Of a stretch of DNA of 64,000 bases, positions 8,106 to 17,133 are shown one piece after another (the first letter of the stretch is position 1; each line of letters starts with the position of its first letter). The notes under the pieces were generated by a model. That model did not search any database and was not told the origin of the DNA. It was given only the letters and a program-made list of their open reading frames with translations. The stretch is from Amnibacterium endophyticum (lineage in GTDB: Bacteria; Actinomycetota; Actinomycetes; Actinomycetales; Microbacteriaceae), in NCBI RefSeq assembly GCF_042680685.1, contig NZ_JBHUEA010000012.1:1-64000 (forward strand), written 5' to 3'. The position numbers and the translations under genes were made by a program.

Positions 8106-9113
8106 TCAGGACGCGCGCTGGGTGGCGAGCACGTCGATCACGAAGACCATCGTGTCGGTGCCCTTGATGTCGCCCTGGCCGGCCTTCCCGTAGCCGTCCG
8201 CCGGCGGGATGATCGCCACGACCTGCGAGCCGACCTTCGTGCCGACCAGCGCCTCGCCGAAGCCCTTCACGACCTGGTTCGTGGCGAAGGTCGCGGGGGC
8301 GCCGCGGGACCAGGAGGAGTCGAACTCCTTCCCGTTGCGCCAGAGCACGCCCTCGTACTGCACGGTGACCTGATCGCCCTCGCGCACCGTCTCGCCGTCG
8401 CCGACCTTGCTCTCCGCGATCTTCAGCGTCGTCGGCGGGTCGGTCGCGGGGATCTTCACCGTCGGACGGCCGTCGGCGGCGAGCGTGACGGTGGGGAAGC
8501 CCGAGGGCAGCGCCTTCGGCGTGCCGGTCGCCTTGCTGGGCTGCAGCCCGAGGACGTCCCCGACGAACACGAGCGAGTCGCCCGCCTTCACGCCGATCTG
8601 CTCGGCGCCGGTGTCGCCGAAGGCCTGGGAGGCGGGGATGACCGCGGCGAAGCGCTCCCCCACCTTCGTGCAGCTCAGCGCCTGGACGATCCCGGGCAGC
8701 AGCGTGCCGTCGATGGGGAACACGGCGGGGCCGCCCCCGTAGCCCTGCGAGTCGATCCGCTTGCCGCTCGTCCCGTCGTACATCGTGTAGGCGACCTGCA
8801 CCCGGTCGCCCTGCTCGATCGTCGTGCCGTCACCCGGCGTGAGGACGCTCCGCTGCGTCGCCGTCGCGTCGATGCCCTTCTTGAAGGACACCGCGGGCTC
8901 GACGCTCTTCCCCTTGTCCGTCACCGAGACGGCCTTCGACGCCGCGCCCGGCTGCGCGCAGGCGACGGCCGTCGCGGAGGCGGAGGGCGTCGCGCCCGTG
9001 CTCGCGCTCGGCGACGACGACGACCCGCCGCTCTGCGCGGCGGTGCAGCCGGCCGTCAGCAGCACGGTCCCGAGCGCGACGACGGCGGACAGGGTCTTGC
9101 GGGAGCGGAGCAC
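8106..9113 (-). CDS. FKBP-type peptidyl-prolyl isomerase lipoprotein
   Basis: A 335-residue secreted lipoprotein. The signal peptide ends in the lipobox LLTAGC, and a Ser/Ala/Thr linker (SSSSPSAST...) follows. Two FKBP-like domains come next: a divergent first one (about residues 65-170) and a canonical second one (about 215-335) with VQYEGVLWRNGKEFDSSW, a variant of the FKBP signature, and AIIPPADGYGKAGQG. It should speed proline isomerisation in proteins at the cell surface. The start is GTG 9113 (VLRSRKTLS), giving a normal signal peptide with AGGA about 8 bases upstream; a GTG six codons earlier is less likely. It is divergent from gabT. Confidence 0.93.
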   Translation of the reverse strand: MLRSRKTLSAVVALGTVLLTAGCTAAQSGGSSSSPSASTGATPSASATAVACAQPGAASKAVSVTDKGKSVEPAVSFKKGIDATATQRSVLTPGDGTTIEQGDRVQVAYTMYDGTSGKRIDSQGYGGGPAVFPIDGTLLPGIVQALSCTKVGERFAAVIPASQAFGDTGAEQIGVKAGDSLVFVGDVLGLQPSKATGTPKALPSGFPTVTLAADGRPTVKIPATDPPTTLKIAESKVGDGETVREGDQVTVQYEGVLWRNGKEFDSSWSRGAPATFATNQVVKGFGEALVGTKVGSQVVAIIPPADGYGKAGQGDIKGTDTMVFVIDVLATQRAS

Positions 9114-9204
9114 CCGAGCATCCTGGACCACCCGGGCGACGGCCCTGCGCGGGCGCGACGGTTCTCACGCTCCTCTTCGACGGCCGTGACCCTCGCGGGC
9201 TTCT

Positions 9205-9210
9205 TAGACT
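9205..9210 (+). promoter_or_regulatory. -10 box of gabT (leaderless)
   Basis: TAGACT ends 6 bases before the GTG start of gabT, placing the transcription start at the start codon. No clear -35 box is visible 17 bases upstream. Confidence 0.5.
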
Positions 9211-9216
9211 GACGCC

Positions 9217-10566
9217 GTGACCAGCGTGCTGCCGTCCACCGACCTCGCGACCGACCTGACCGGCCGCCGGATCGTGACGGAGGTGCCGGGGCCGAGGTCG
9301 CTCGCGCTGCACGAGCGCCGGCTGGCCGCGGTGCCGGTCGGCGTCAGCTCGATGCTGCCGGTCTACATCGCCCGGGCGCACGGCGCGGTCGTGGAGGACG
9401 TCGACGGCAACCGCTTCATCGACCTGGGCGCCGGTATCGGCGTCACGACCATCGGGCACACCGACGAGGCCGTCGTCGCCGCGGCGCGCGCGCAGCTGGG
9501 CGACTTCCTGCACACGCTCTTCACGATCACGCCCTACGAGTCCTACGTGAGGGTCGCGGAGCTGGTCGCGGAGCGCACCCCCGGCTCGTTCGCGAAGAAG
9601 ACGGTGCTCGTGAACTCCGGCGCGGAGGCGGTGGAGAACGGCGTGAAGATCGCCCGCAAGGCGACCGGACGACGCGCGGTGGCCGTGCTCGAGCACGCCT
9701 ACCACGGGCGGACGAACCTGACGATGGCGATGAACTACAAGGCGTCCCCGTACGGGCTCGGGTTCGGGCCGTTCGCCGGCGACGTGCACCACGCGCCGAG
9801 CTCGTACCCGTACCGCGACGGCCTCACCGGCGCGGAGGCCGCCGCGCGGACGATCGGCCACCTCGAGAAGCACATCGGGGCGGAGGACCTCGCGATCCTG
9901 GTGGTCGAGCCGATCCAGGGCGAGGGCGGGTTCCAGACGCCCGCCGACGGGTACCTGCCGGCGCTGCAGCGCTGGGCGAACGAGCACGGCGTCGTGATCG
10001 CCGCCGACGAGATCCAGAGCGGCATGGGACGCACCGGCGCCTGGTTCGCGAGCGACCACTTCGGCTTCGAGCCCGACCTGGTCTTCTTCGCGAAGGGCGT
10101 CGCGGGCGGGCTCCCGCTGGCCGGCGTGACGGGGCGGGCCGAGATCATGGACGCCGCGCAGCCCGGCGGGCTCGGCGGCACCTTCGGCGGCAACCCGGTG
10201 GCCGCCGCGGCCGCGGTCGCGGTGATCGAGCGGATCGAGGAGCAGGGGCTGCTCGCCGAGGGCCGGCGCATCGAGGCGACGCTGCGGCCGGCGCTCGAGG
10301 ACCTGCAGCGGGACTTCCCCGTGATCGGCGACGTGCGGGGCATCGGCGCGATGCTCGCGATCGAGCTCGTGCAGCCGGGGACCAAGGAGCCCTACCCGGC
10401 GGCGGTCGCGACCGTCTCGGCGTACGCCGGGCAGCACGGCGTGCTGCTGCTCACCGCGGGGACCTGGGGCAACGTGCTCCGCTTCCTGCCGAGCCTCGCG
10501 ATCACGGACGAGCAGCTGCTCGACGCGGTCTCGGTGATCCGCGAGGGCCTCGCGACCCTTCCCTGA
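9217..10566 (+). CDS. gabT: 4-aminobutyrate--2-oxoglutarate transaminase
   Basis: PLP-dependent class III aminotransferase of 449 residues. It moves the amino group of GABA to 2-oxoglutarate, giving succinate semialdehyde. Visible motifs are the phosphate-binding NSGAEAVENGVKIAR (about 131-145), the PLP-contacting ADEIQSGMGRTG (about 263-274) and the Schiff-base lysine in FFAKGVAGGLPLAG (about residue 292). It stands alone: no succinate-semialdehyde dehydrogenase or permease is adjacent. Other class III aminotransferases such as those for putrescine are possible, but the overall sequence reads as actinobacterial GabT. Confidence 0.9.
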   Translation: MTSVLPSTDLATDLTGRRIVTEVPGPRSLALHERRLAAVPVGVSSMLPVYIARAHGAVVEDVDGNRFIDLGAGIGVTTIGHTDEAVVAAARAQLGDFLHTLFTITPYESYVRVAELVAERTPGSFAKKTVLVNSGAEAVENGVKIARKATGRRAVAVLEHAYHGRTNLTMAMNYKASPYGLGFGPFAGDVHHAPSSYPYRDGLTGAEAAARTIGHLEKHIGAEDLAILVVEPIQGEGGFQTPADGYLPALQRWANEHGVVIAADEIQSGMGRTGAWFASDHFGFEPDLVFFAKGVAGGLPLAGVTGRAEIMDAAQPGGLGGTFGGNPVAAAAAVAVIERIEEQGLLAEGRRIEATLRPALEDLQRDFPVIGDVRGIGAMLAIELVQPGTKEPYPAAVATVSAYAGQHGVLLLTAGTWGNVLRFLPSLAITDEQLLDAVSVIREGLATLP

Positions 10567-10624
10567 CGGCGGAGCGATCGCGCCCTGGGCCCGGCGCTCC
10601 CCGACCGACGGACGGGCGCGGGAG

Positions 10625-13138
10625 TCAGGGGCGCGGGAGGCGGACGCGCCGAGGCTCGCCCTCCGGAGGCAGGAGGACCACGTCGTCGGGTCCGTCGACG
10701 GGCGGCAGCGGCTCCGCGCGGCCGAGCAGGCTCCTCAGCTCCCCGGGGCCGACCCGGTCGACGAGAACAGGCGCATCGGCGCGCAGCCGGTCGAGCGCCT
10801 GCCACCGGGCCTGCCACGCCGCGGCAGAGCCGACGACCACGCCCGCCGGGATCGAGTCGGCCGCGTCCGGCGACGCGGTCGGCACCCCCGCCGCGCGGAG
10901 CGCCGACTCCCGGTCGAGCGGACGCCCGGAGAGGAGCGCGAAGCGCCCCGCCGGCAGCGGCGGCACTGGGGCGAGCGGCGCGACGTCCGGCGGCGCGGTC
11001 GTCAGCCCCACCTGCACGAGGTGGCCGGCGTAGCGGCCGCGCCCCGGCGGTGCGGTGGCGACCCAGGTGTCGCGGCGGCCGGTGAGCGCGAGGTGGTCCT
11101 CGAGCCCGACGCGCAGCACGAGCACCTCGTCCGCGAGCCCGAGCAGGGGGCGCAGCGGCAGCCCGCTCCAGGCTCCCGGGCCGCGCATCGCCAGCACCGT
11201 CGGGGCGGCGCTCCGGTCGCGGAGCCGCGCGACCAGCCGCTCGACCGCGCTCGCGGCGTGGGTCTCGCCCAACCGGTCGAGCACCTGGTCGAGGTCGTCG
11301 ACGAGGAGCGGCTCGTCGAGCCGGGCCAGGGCGTCCCACACGGCGGCTGCGGACGGGGGCTGCACCGCCGCTCCGAGGCCCGAGGCCGCGGCCGCGAGCG
11401 CGCTCGTGCGCCCGGACCCGGGGTCGCCGAGGATCAGCAGACGCGGCCGGCCGGGCGCGGCCCACCCGAGGACCGGCTGCCGCTGCTCCTCCGGCAGGTC
11501 GATCAGCCCGAGCGGCACCAGGCCCGCGGGGGCGTCGGGCAGCGCGAGCCGGTCGGGCAGCGGCGGCAGCCAGCACGGCTGGGCCCTCGGACCCGCGTGC
11601 CGGCCGCGCAGCGCGGCGACGGCCCGCTCCACCGCCTCCGGCTCCACGACCGGGACGCGCACGCGGCGGGGCCCCTCGACGGCGAGCACGGCGGCGCCGA
11701 CGGGCTCGCGGCCGACGCGGGCGGCCGCGTCCGAGCCGACCACGGCCCGGCTGTCCTCGGCGCTCTGGACCCGCAGGCTCACCCGCACGCCGCAGTTCGC
11801 GAGCACCTCGTCGCGCACGGAACCGCCCGGCCGCTGCGTGCACAGCACGAGGTGCACCCCGAGGGACCGCCCCCTCGCCGCCAGGTCCGCGAACAGGGCG
11901 GCGAGCCCGGGCGACCGATCGACGAGCGCCCGGTACTCGTCGACGACGACGAGCAGCCGCGGCAGGCCCGCCGCCACCGCGTCGGCGACGCCGGCGTCCC
12001 TGGCCGCCTGCTCGCGGCGGCGCAGCTCGGCGCCGAGGCTCGCGACGGCGCGGTCCGCCTCGGCCGCGTCGAGGTCGGTGACGACGCCGGCGACGTGCGG
12101 CAGCGGCAGCAGCGGGTCGAAGGCGGCGCCGCCCTTGCAGTCCACGAGCAGCATGGCGAGCGCCCCGGGCGGGTGCGATGCGGCGAGGGCGAGCAGCCAG
12201 GCGGTCAGCAGCGCGCTCTTGCCGCTGCCCGTCGTGCCGCCGACGACGGCGTGGGGGCCGTCGCGGACGAGGTCGACCTCGACGGGGCCGTCCGCGTCGA
12301 CGAGGAAGCGCGCCGCGAGCCCTCGCGGCGGCGCCGGATCCGCCAGCAGCGCCGAGAGCGGGACGGCACCGTCCGACGCGACCGCGGTCCCGTGCGCGGC
12401 GGCGGTCAGGTAGGCGGGGCGGAACTCGCGGACGACGCAGGCGGCCGCGGGTCCGCTCGCGTGCAGCACGGTGGCTGCGCCGTCGGCGAGGAGCCGGACG
12501 ACGAGGTCGGCGGAGCCGCCGGTCGCCGCGTGCAGGACGGTGCAGCCCTCCGATCCGCCGCTGCCGCGCAGCCGGGCGACGGAGACGGCGCGGCCGAACG
12601 CGGCGACGAGCGGCGCGGGCCCGGTGACCGCGACGGTGGTGACGGCGGGCACGACCACGGGTGCGCCCGGCAGCACGCGGCCGGCCGCCAGCAGGTCGCG
12701 CTCCCGCTCGTCCGCGGGCGCGCCCGTCACGAGCGGTTCGCAGGGCACGTCGCCGGTGCCGATGCACAGCTCGCCGGACGCAGGCCGGCCCGCCCAGTCC
12801 TCGGACGTCTCGGCGAGCAGCGCCGCTCCCGGGCTCCGGCGCACCGCCTCGGCGACGGCTGCGGCGCGGCGCGCGGCGAGCTCCCGCTCGAGCGTGTCGA
12901 GCGCCTCGTCGTGCCGCCGGCGGTCGCGCCGCGTCCTGCGGCGCAGCTGCAGCCGCCCGTCGAGCACGGCGGCGACGGCGAGCACCGGGCTGAACACCGC
13001 GAGCAGCAGCACGGTCGGCGTGCCGAGCACCGCGAACAGGACGAGCGCGATGCCGACCGGGGCGACGACGCCGATCAGCGGGAAGGGCGGCGGGTCGGGC
13101 GGCTGCGGCCGGGTCGGGAGCGCCAGTCGGTCGATCAC
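10625..13138 (-). CDS. FtsK/SpoIIIE-type double ATPase (type VII secretion EccC-like)
   Basis: 837 residues. Two N-terminal transmembrane helices (about 20-60) are followed by a basic, helical linker. The first ATPase module has Walker A GTTGSGKS (about 301-308), Walker B LLVVVDEY (about 395-402) and CTQRPGG. A second module (about 560 onward) has the degenerate P-loop GDPGSGRTS, with Arg for Lys, and a LLVDDLDQ Walker B-like strand. This layout resembles EccC/EssC secretion motors rather than the DNA pump FtsK, since no gamma DNA-reading domain is seen. PP2C and FHA genes precede it in the same direction, supporting a secretion-like role. No WXG100 substrate is visible. GTG start. Confidence 0.82.
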   Translation of the reverse strand: MIDRLALPTRPQPPDPPPFPLIGVVAPVGIALVLFAVLGTPTVLLLAVFSPVLAVAAVLDGRLQLRRRTRRDRRRHDEALDTLERELAARRAAAVAEAVRRSPGAALLAETSEDWAGRPASGELCIGTGDVPCEPLVTGAPADERERDLLAAGRVLPGAPVVVPAVTTVAVTGPAPLVAAFGRAVSVARLRGSGGSEGCTVLHAATGGSADLVVRLLADGAATVLHASGPAAACVVREFRPAYLTAAAHGTAVASDGAVPLSALLADPAPPRGLAARFLVDADGPVEVDLVRDGPHAVVGGTTGSGKSALLTAWLLALAASHPPGALAMLLVDCKGGAAFDPLLPLPHVAGVVTDLDAAEADRAVASLGAELRRREQAARDAGVADAVAAGLPRLLVVVDEYRALVDRSPGLAALFADLAARGRSLGVHLVLCTQRPGGSVRDEVLANCGVRVSLRVQSAEDSRAVVGSDAAARVGREPVGAAVLAVEGPRRVRVPVVEPEAVERAVAALRGRHAGPRAQPCWLPPLPDRLALPDAPAGLVPLGLIDLPEEQRQPVLGWAAPGRPRLLILGDPGSGRTSALAAAASGLGAAVQPPSAAAVWDALARLDEPLLVDDLDQVLDRLGETHAASAVERLVARLRDRSAAPTVLAMRGPGAWSGLPLRPLLGLADEVLVLRVGLEDHLALTGRRDTWVATAPPGRGRYAGHLVQVGLTTAPPDVAPLAPVPPLPAGRFALLSGRPLDRESALRAAGVPTASPDAADSIPAGVVVGSAAAWQARWQALDRLRADAPVLVDRVGPGELRSLLGRAEPLPPVDGPDDVVLLPPEGEPRRVRLPRP

Positions 13139-13231
13139 GGCGGCAGCGTGCCGTGCCCGACCGGCCCGCGGTCCGCCGGGCCGCGCTCCGGGCGGCGCGC
13201 GCCCCGTTCCGCGGCCTGGGGAGGAGCGGAC

Positions 13232-14026
13232 TCAGCCGTCCGCGGGCTCGACCTCGATCACGTCGACGACGACGACGGTGACGTTGTCGCGGCCGCCGGC
13301 CTGCAGCGCCGCGTGCACGAGCGCCTGCGCGGTCGCCTCCGCGGGCGAGCCGGCCGCGACGAGGGCGTGGATGCGCTCCTCGCCCAGCTCCTTGCTCAGC
13401 CCGTCCGAGCAGGCGAGCAGCCTGAGGCCCGGCTCGACCGGCATCATCCAGTAGTCCGGCATCGGCGGCTCGTTGAAGCCGATCGCCCGCGTGATGACGT
13501 TGCTGTCCGGGTGCGTCTCGGCCTGCTCGCGGGTGATCGCCCCCGCGTCCACCAGCTCCTGCACCACCGAGTGGTCGACGGTCACCTGCTCGAACTCGTC
13601 GCCGAGGCTGCGGTAGACGCGGGAGTCGCCCACGTTGAACACCGCGAAGTACGGGTCGTCGCCGGACACCGTCAGCGCCATCCCGGTGACGGTCGTGCCC
13701 GCGCCGGTCAAGGACGTGCCCTCGAGGTGCGCGATGTCGTGGGAGGCCTGGGCGAGCGCCAGCCCGATCGCGGCGGGGGTGACGAACCCCTCGTGCGAGA
13801 CGGCGCCGAGCCGGGTCACGACGGCGTCGCTCGCGAGGTCTCCGGCGGCGTGCCCGCCCATGCCGTCCGCGACCGCGAAGATCGGCGGCGTGGCGACCAG
13901 GCTGTCCTCGTTGACCTGACGGCGGTGCCCGACGTCGGTCGCGACGCCCCAGGCGAGGACGACGGCACCGCGCCCGGACGGCAGCGCGATGCGCCGGGGG
14001 CCGCTGCTGGCACCGATCTCGGTCAC
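13232..14026 (-). CDS. PP2C-family protein serine/threonine phosphatase
   Basis: 264-residue cytosolic Mn/Mg-dependent phosphatase. The metal-binding motifs are VNEDSL, VADGMGGHAAGD and ACSDGLSKEL, and the late RDNVTVVVVDV motif is present. It has no membrane segment, unlike the PstP of the cell-division cluster. It lies 33 bases downstream of the FHA gene and 93 bases upstream of the FtsK-like gene, all in one direction, so it likely controls phosphorylation of the FHA/secretion-like partners. The partner kinase is not in this window. Confidence 0.92.
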   Translation of the reverse strand: MTEIGASSGPRRIALPSGRGAVVLAWGVATDVGHRRQVNEDSLVATPPIFAVADGMGGHAAGDLASDAVVTRLGAVSHEGFVTPAAIGLALAQASHDIAHLEGTSLTGAGTTVTGMALTVSGDDPYFAVFNVGDSRVYRSLGDEFEQVTVDHSVVQELVDAGAITREQAETHPDSNVITRAIGFNEPPMPDYWMMPVEPGLRLLACSDGLSKELGEERIHALVAAGSPAEATAQALVHAALQAGGRDNVTVVVVDVIEVEPADG

Positions 14027-14059
14027 GGTCTGCTCCTTTGCGGCACGACCGGGGTCTGG

Positions 14060-15118
14060 TCAGCGATGGGCGAGGATCTCGATGACGTTGCCGTCGCCGA
14101 TGTCGATGAGCGTACCGGGAACCACGTGCAGCGACTCACCCGACTCGAGGCGGCGGACGCCGCTGCCCGGCTGCCGGACGACCGTCCCGTTCGTCGACTC
14201 GAGGTCGGTGAGCACGAGCCCCTGATCGGTCGGGCGCAGCTCGATGTGCGTCGCGGACACCTCGCGGCTCGGGCTGTCGACCCGCACGAGCCGCGGCAGC
14301 ATCGGGCCCGTCACCCGCGGGCTGCGCGGCTGGCGGCCGACGTAGACCGGCGAGTCGACGCGCTCCGGCTCGCGGTCCCCGACGCGGAACGCCGCCGCCT
14401 GCGCGGTCTCCGGCGTCGGTGCGGTGGCGGGCGGCTCGCCCCGGTGGCGCCTGAGGGACGCGGCGCGCCGGCCGAGGTCGCCGAGCACGTTCGTGTCGTG
14501 GGGGTCGAGCTGCTCCAGCTGCTCGAGGCTCGGGTACTGCCCCGACGCCGGCCGCTGGACGGGGGTCGGCGCCGACCGGGGCGCGAGCGGTTCGAGGGTC
14601 CAGCCGAGCCACGGGCCGAACACCACGCCGCCTTCGAGCGGCAGGTCGCCGGGTGCGGGCCGCAGGTCGCCCGGGGACCGCTGGAGCGGCCCGAGCGCGA
14701 ACCGCTCGACCCCGGCCAGCTCGGCGACGTACCAGGGCTCGTTCCCGCGGGCGTCGACTCGGCGCATGCGCCCCGCCACCGACACATCGGCGCACCCGGT
14801 GCCGCGGACGACGAAGGTGGTGGTGCGGCCCGGGGCCGCCAGCGCGAAGGCGTCGACCGCGGACACGCCCCGGACCGGGATCGCGCCGACGAGGGCGTCG
14901 AAGCCGAGCGTCGGGTCGGCCGCGATCCGCCAGAGGGTGCTCATCGTCGAGACGGAGGTCGCGGGACCGAAGGCGCCGATGAAGCGGTCCGTCACCAGCA
15001 GGCGCCAGTCCGCCCCCGGCGACACCGGCTCGGGCGAGTAGAAGGCCCCCGAGGTGCGCGGCTCGACGCCCCGCTCGACGCCCGCCCCCGCGGCCCTGCG
15101 GCCGTGCACGGCCTCCAC
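14060..15118 (-). CDS. FHA-domain protein
   Basis: 352 residues. The C-terminal 90 or so form a forkhead-associated domain that binds phosphothreonine, seen as RLVRVDSPSREVSATHIELR and LVLTDLESTNGTVV. The N-terminal 200 residues are not recognisable, with scattered Trp and Gly and a proline-rich linker around residues 185-260. A LGDLGRRAASLRRHR stretch precedes the linker. Such proteins sit beside FtsK-like ATPases and phosphatases in Micrococcales type VII-like loci. The start is uncertain: GTG 15118 is used, and several later GTG codons are possible. Confidence 0.85.
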   Translation of the reverse strand: MEAVHGRRAAGAGVERGVEPRTSGAFYSPEPVSPGADWRLLVTDRFIGAFGPATSVSTMSTLWRIAADPTLGFDALVGAIPVRGVSAVDAFALAAPGRTTTFVVRGTGCADVSVAGRMRRVDARGNEPWYVAELAGVERFALGPLQRSPGDLRPAPGDLPLEGGVVFGPWLGWTLEPLAPRSAPTPVQRPASGQYPSLEQLEQLDPHDTNVLGDLGRRAASLRRHRGEPPATAPTPETAQAAAFRVGDREPERVDSPVYVGRQPRSPRVTGPMLPRLVRVDSPSREVSATHIELRPTDQGLVLTDLESTNGTVVRQPGSGVRRLESGESLHVVPGTLIDIGDGNVIEILAHR

Positions 15119-15292
15119 TCAGGCCCCGCAGCGGGGCGCGGGGCGCGGTCCGCGAGCGCGGGCCTTCGAATCGAGCGTGACACGGTCCCCGGGTCCCGAT
15201 CCCATACCGGGAACCTATCGCGCGCGACCCCGCCCCGGCGCTCCCGCGCCCCGCGCGCTGCGCCGCTCGACGGGGACACGACCGCGCGGCGG

Positions 15293-15336
15293 GGCCGACA
15301 CGCCGCGTGCACGAGGCGGCATCCGGCGTGTCGGCC
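15293..15336 (-). terminator. Hairpin after the HD-domain gene
   Basis: A perfect 13-bp stem (GGCCGACACGCCG at 15293-15305, its complement at 15324-15336) lies 18 bases past the HD-gene stop on the minus strand. The 236-base gap around it holds no other feature I can support. Confidence 0.6.
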
Positions 15337-15354
15337 GACCGCGGGAGGCCCCGG

Positions 15355-16350
15355 TCACGCGACCGCGCGAGCGGAGCGCTCCTCGACGGCCCAGCGGATC
15401 GGCACGGGCGGCAGGTCGGCGAACGCCTGCGTCCGGGAGGGGCGACCCTCGGTCGTCGGCAGCACCGTGTAGAGCCGGTGCTTGACGAACTCCATCGCCC
15501 CCTCCGGCGCGCGCTCCGCCCGGCGCAGCAGGCGGATGCGCCAGGAGTCGGGCCTGCGGCGGAGCGCCTCGGCGTCCCCCTGCGTCCGCGGGTCGGCGAG
15601 GGCGAGTGCCCAGAACTCGACGTCGGTCATCGCCGCGATCCTCGCTCGGGCGGCGGCACCGGCGCCCGCCAGCAGCGTGCGGGCGATCCGCTCGACCACC
15701 GCGTAGGCGACCACGTTCGAGGCGGCGCACTGCGACGCGGCCTCGTTGACGGCGTAGCCCGCCAGCAGCTCCGCCGTCCGCGCGTCGGTGTCGATCACGC
15801 CGTCGACGAGCCGCAGCCGCTCGAGCAGGCGGGCGGCCGGCTCGACCGCCCAGCCGTTGACCTGGCCGCTGCGCCCGAACGAGTCCAGGTGGTCGAGCCC
15901 GAGCAGCCCGGCCGAGCGTCGCGCAGCGGATCCCTCGTGCTGGTGCCGCGCGACCTCCTCGGCGTCGAGCCCGTGCCGCGCCAGCACGGGCGCCAGCTCG
16001 GCGAGGCGCTCGTCGCCGAGATCGTGGTGGTGGAAGCCCCCGGCGTGCTCGAAGGTGTGGCTGAGCGGCAGGTGCCCGATGTCGTGGAGCAGCGCAGCCG
16101 ACCGGGCGAGGGCGTCGTCGGGGGCGAAGTGCGCCGTGAGCGCGAGGACGCCGAGCGAGTGCTCGAGGCGGGAGTAGGCCTGCACGGTCGTCCAGGCGGC
16201 GGCGCCGGCGTGCGCCACGTGGGCGAGCCTGCGGACCCACCAGGTGCGCAGCAGCTCCCGCTCGACCGGCAGCAGCTCGACGCGCACGCGCCAGAGCGGA
16301 TCGGTCCAGACGCCCGACCCCGCGACGAGATCACCGCTGCAGTGCCCCAT
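15355..16350 (-). CDS. HD-domain phosphohydrolase
   Basis: 331-residue metal-dependent hydrolase. The metal ligands are in YSRLEHSLGV (His64), ALLHDIGHLPLSHTFEH (His89-Asp90 and the following His) and a downstream LDHLDSFGRSGQ. The arrangement resembles the SAMHD1/YdhJ group that acts on nucleotides, but the substrate is not evident. ATG start; a TAGCGT box ends 6 bases upstream, suggesting a leaderless transcript. The gene is divergent from the DNA glycosylase tag. Confidence 0.85.
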   Translation of the reverse strand: MGHCSGDLVAGSGVWTDPLWRVRVELLPVERELLRTWWVRRLAHVAHAGAAAWTTVQAYSRLEHSLGVLALTAHFAPDDALARSAALLHDIGHLPLSHTFEHAGGFHHHDLGDERLAELAPVLARHGLDAEEVARHQHEGSAARRSAGLLGLDHLDSFGRSGQVNGWAVEPAARLLERLRLVDGVIDTDARTAELLAGYAVNEAASQCAASNVVAYAVVERIARTLLAGAGAAARARIAAMTDVEFWALALADPRTQGDAEALRRRPDSWRIRLLRRAERAPEGAMEFVKHRLYTVLPTTEGRPSRTQAFADLPPVPIRWAVEERSARAVA

Positions 16351-16356
16351 CGGCGC

Positions 16357-16362
16357 ACGCTA
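16357..16362 (-). promoter_or_regulatory. -10 box of the HD-domain gene (leaderless)
   Basis: TAGCGT on the minus strand ends 6 bases before the ATG start. Confidence 0.5.
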
Positions 16363-16450
16363 GCGGGCCGGACCGCTCCTCCCCAGGCGCCCTGCCGCCG
16401 GCTTCCCGGATCCGCCTCCGTCCGCGCTCCGATGCGAGCGGCTGCGCTCC

Positions 16451-16456
16451 TACGGT
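16451..16456 (+). promoter_or_regulatory. -10 box of tag (leaderless)
   Basis: TACGGT ends 6 bases before the GTG at 16463, which favours that codon over the ATG at 16484 as the start. Confidence 0.45.
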
Positions 16457-16462
16457 GCGGCC

Positions 16463-17083
16463 GTGCTGAGCGACCCTGCGACGATGACGACCGTGAGCGC
16501 GACGACCGGCGACGACGGACGGCCCCGCTGCCCGTGGGCGGTCGGCGACCTGTACCGGGCCTACCACGACGACGAGTGGGGCGTCCCGCTGCACGGCGAC
16601 TGCGCGCTCTTCGAGAAGCTGACGCTCGAGGGCTTCCAGAGCGGCCTGTCCTGGATCGTCGTCCTCCGGAAGCGGGAGACCTTCCGCACCGCGTTCGCCG
16701 GCTTCGACCCGGCCGCGGTCGCCGCCTTCGGCGACGAGGACGTCGAGCGGCTGCTCGCCGACGCCGGCATCATCCGCAACCGGCAGAAGATCGAGGCGGC
16801 GATCGGCAACGCGCGCGCCCTGGTCGCGCTGCAGGAGCGGGACGGCGACGACGCGCTCGACCGGTTGGTCTGGTCCTTCGCCGACGCGGCGCGGGCGGAG
16901 CACGTCGCGCCGGACGACCTCGCGGACGTGCCCGCGCAGACCCCGGCGTCGAAGGCGCTCGCCAAGGCCCTGCACGCCGAGGGACTCCGCTTCGTCGGCC
17001 CGGTCACGGTCTACTCGCTGATGCAGTCCGCCGGACTCGTCGACGACCACGTCGCCGGCTGCTGGCGCGCCGCCGCCCGCTGA
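16463..17083 (+). CDS. tag: DNA-3-methyladenine glycosylase I
   Basis: Base-excision repair enzyme that removes 3-methyladenine from alkylated DNA. The 206-residue sequence has the TagI pattern: RCPWAVGD with the zinc-binding Cys near the N-terminus, YRAYHDDEWGVPLHGD, LEGFQSGLSWIVVLRKR, and the C-terminal zinc region VDDHVAGCW. Start GTG 16463 is chosen from the TAnnnT box just upstream; neither candidate start has a ribosome site. It is convergent with yaaA, with a strong palindrome between the two. Confidence 0.93.
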   Translation: MLSDPATMTTVSATTGDDGRPRCPWAVGDLYRAYHDDEWGVPLHGDCALFEKLTLEGFQSGLSWIVVLRKRETFRTAFAGFDPAAVAAFGDEDVERLLADAGIIRNRQKIEAAIGNARALVALQERDGDDALDRLVWSFADAARAEHVAPDDLADVPAQTPASKALAKALHAEGLRFVGPVTVYSLMQSAGLVDDHVAGCWRAAAR

Positions 17084-17093
17084 TGCGCGCCTC

Positions 17094-17133
17094 AGGTGCA
17101 GCTGCGGCGCATCGGTGCGCCGCAGCTGCACCT
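17094..17133. terminator. Bidirectional hairpin between convergent tag and yaaA
   Basis: Perfect 17-bp stem AGGTGCAGCTGCGGCGC (17094-17110) / complement (17117-17133) with the loop ATCGGT. It is symmetric and placed between two convergent genes, so it can serve both strands. No T-tract is present on either side. Confidence 0.7.

Noticed and set aside
10567..10624. Terminator between convergent gabT and the FtsK-like gene
   Set aside because: Only a 6-bp stem with a long loop can be drawn, too weak to call.
11021..15472. Plus-strand open frame of about 1480 codons opposite the FtsK-like, PP2C and FHA genes
   Set aside because: Antisense shadow of three well-supported genes, with no family motif.
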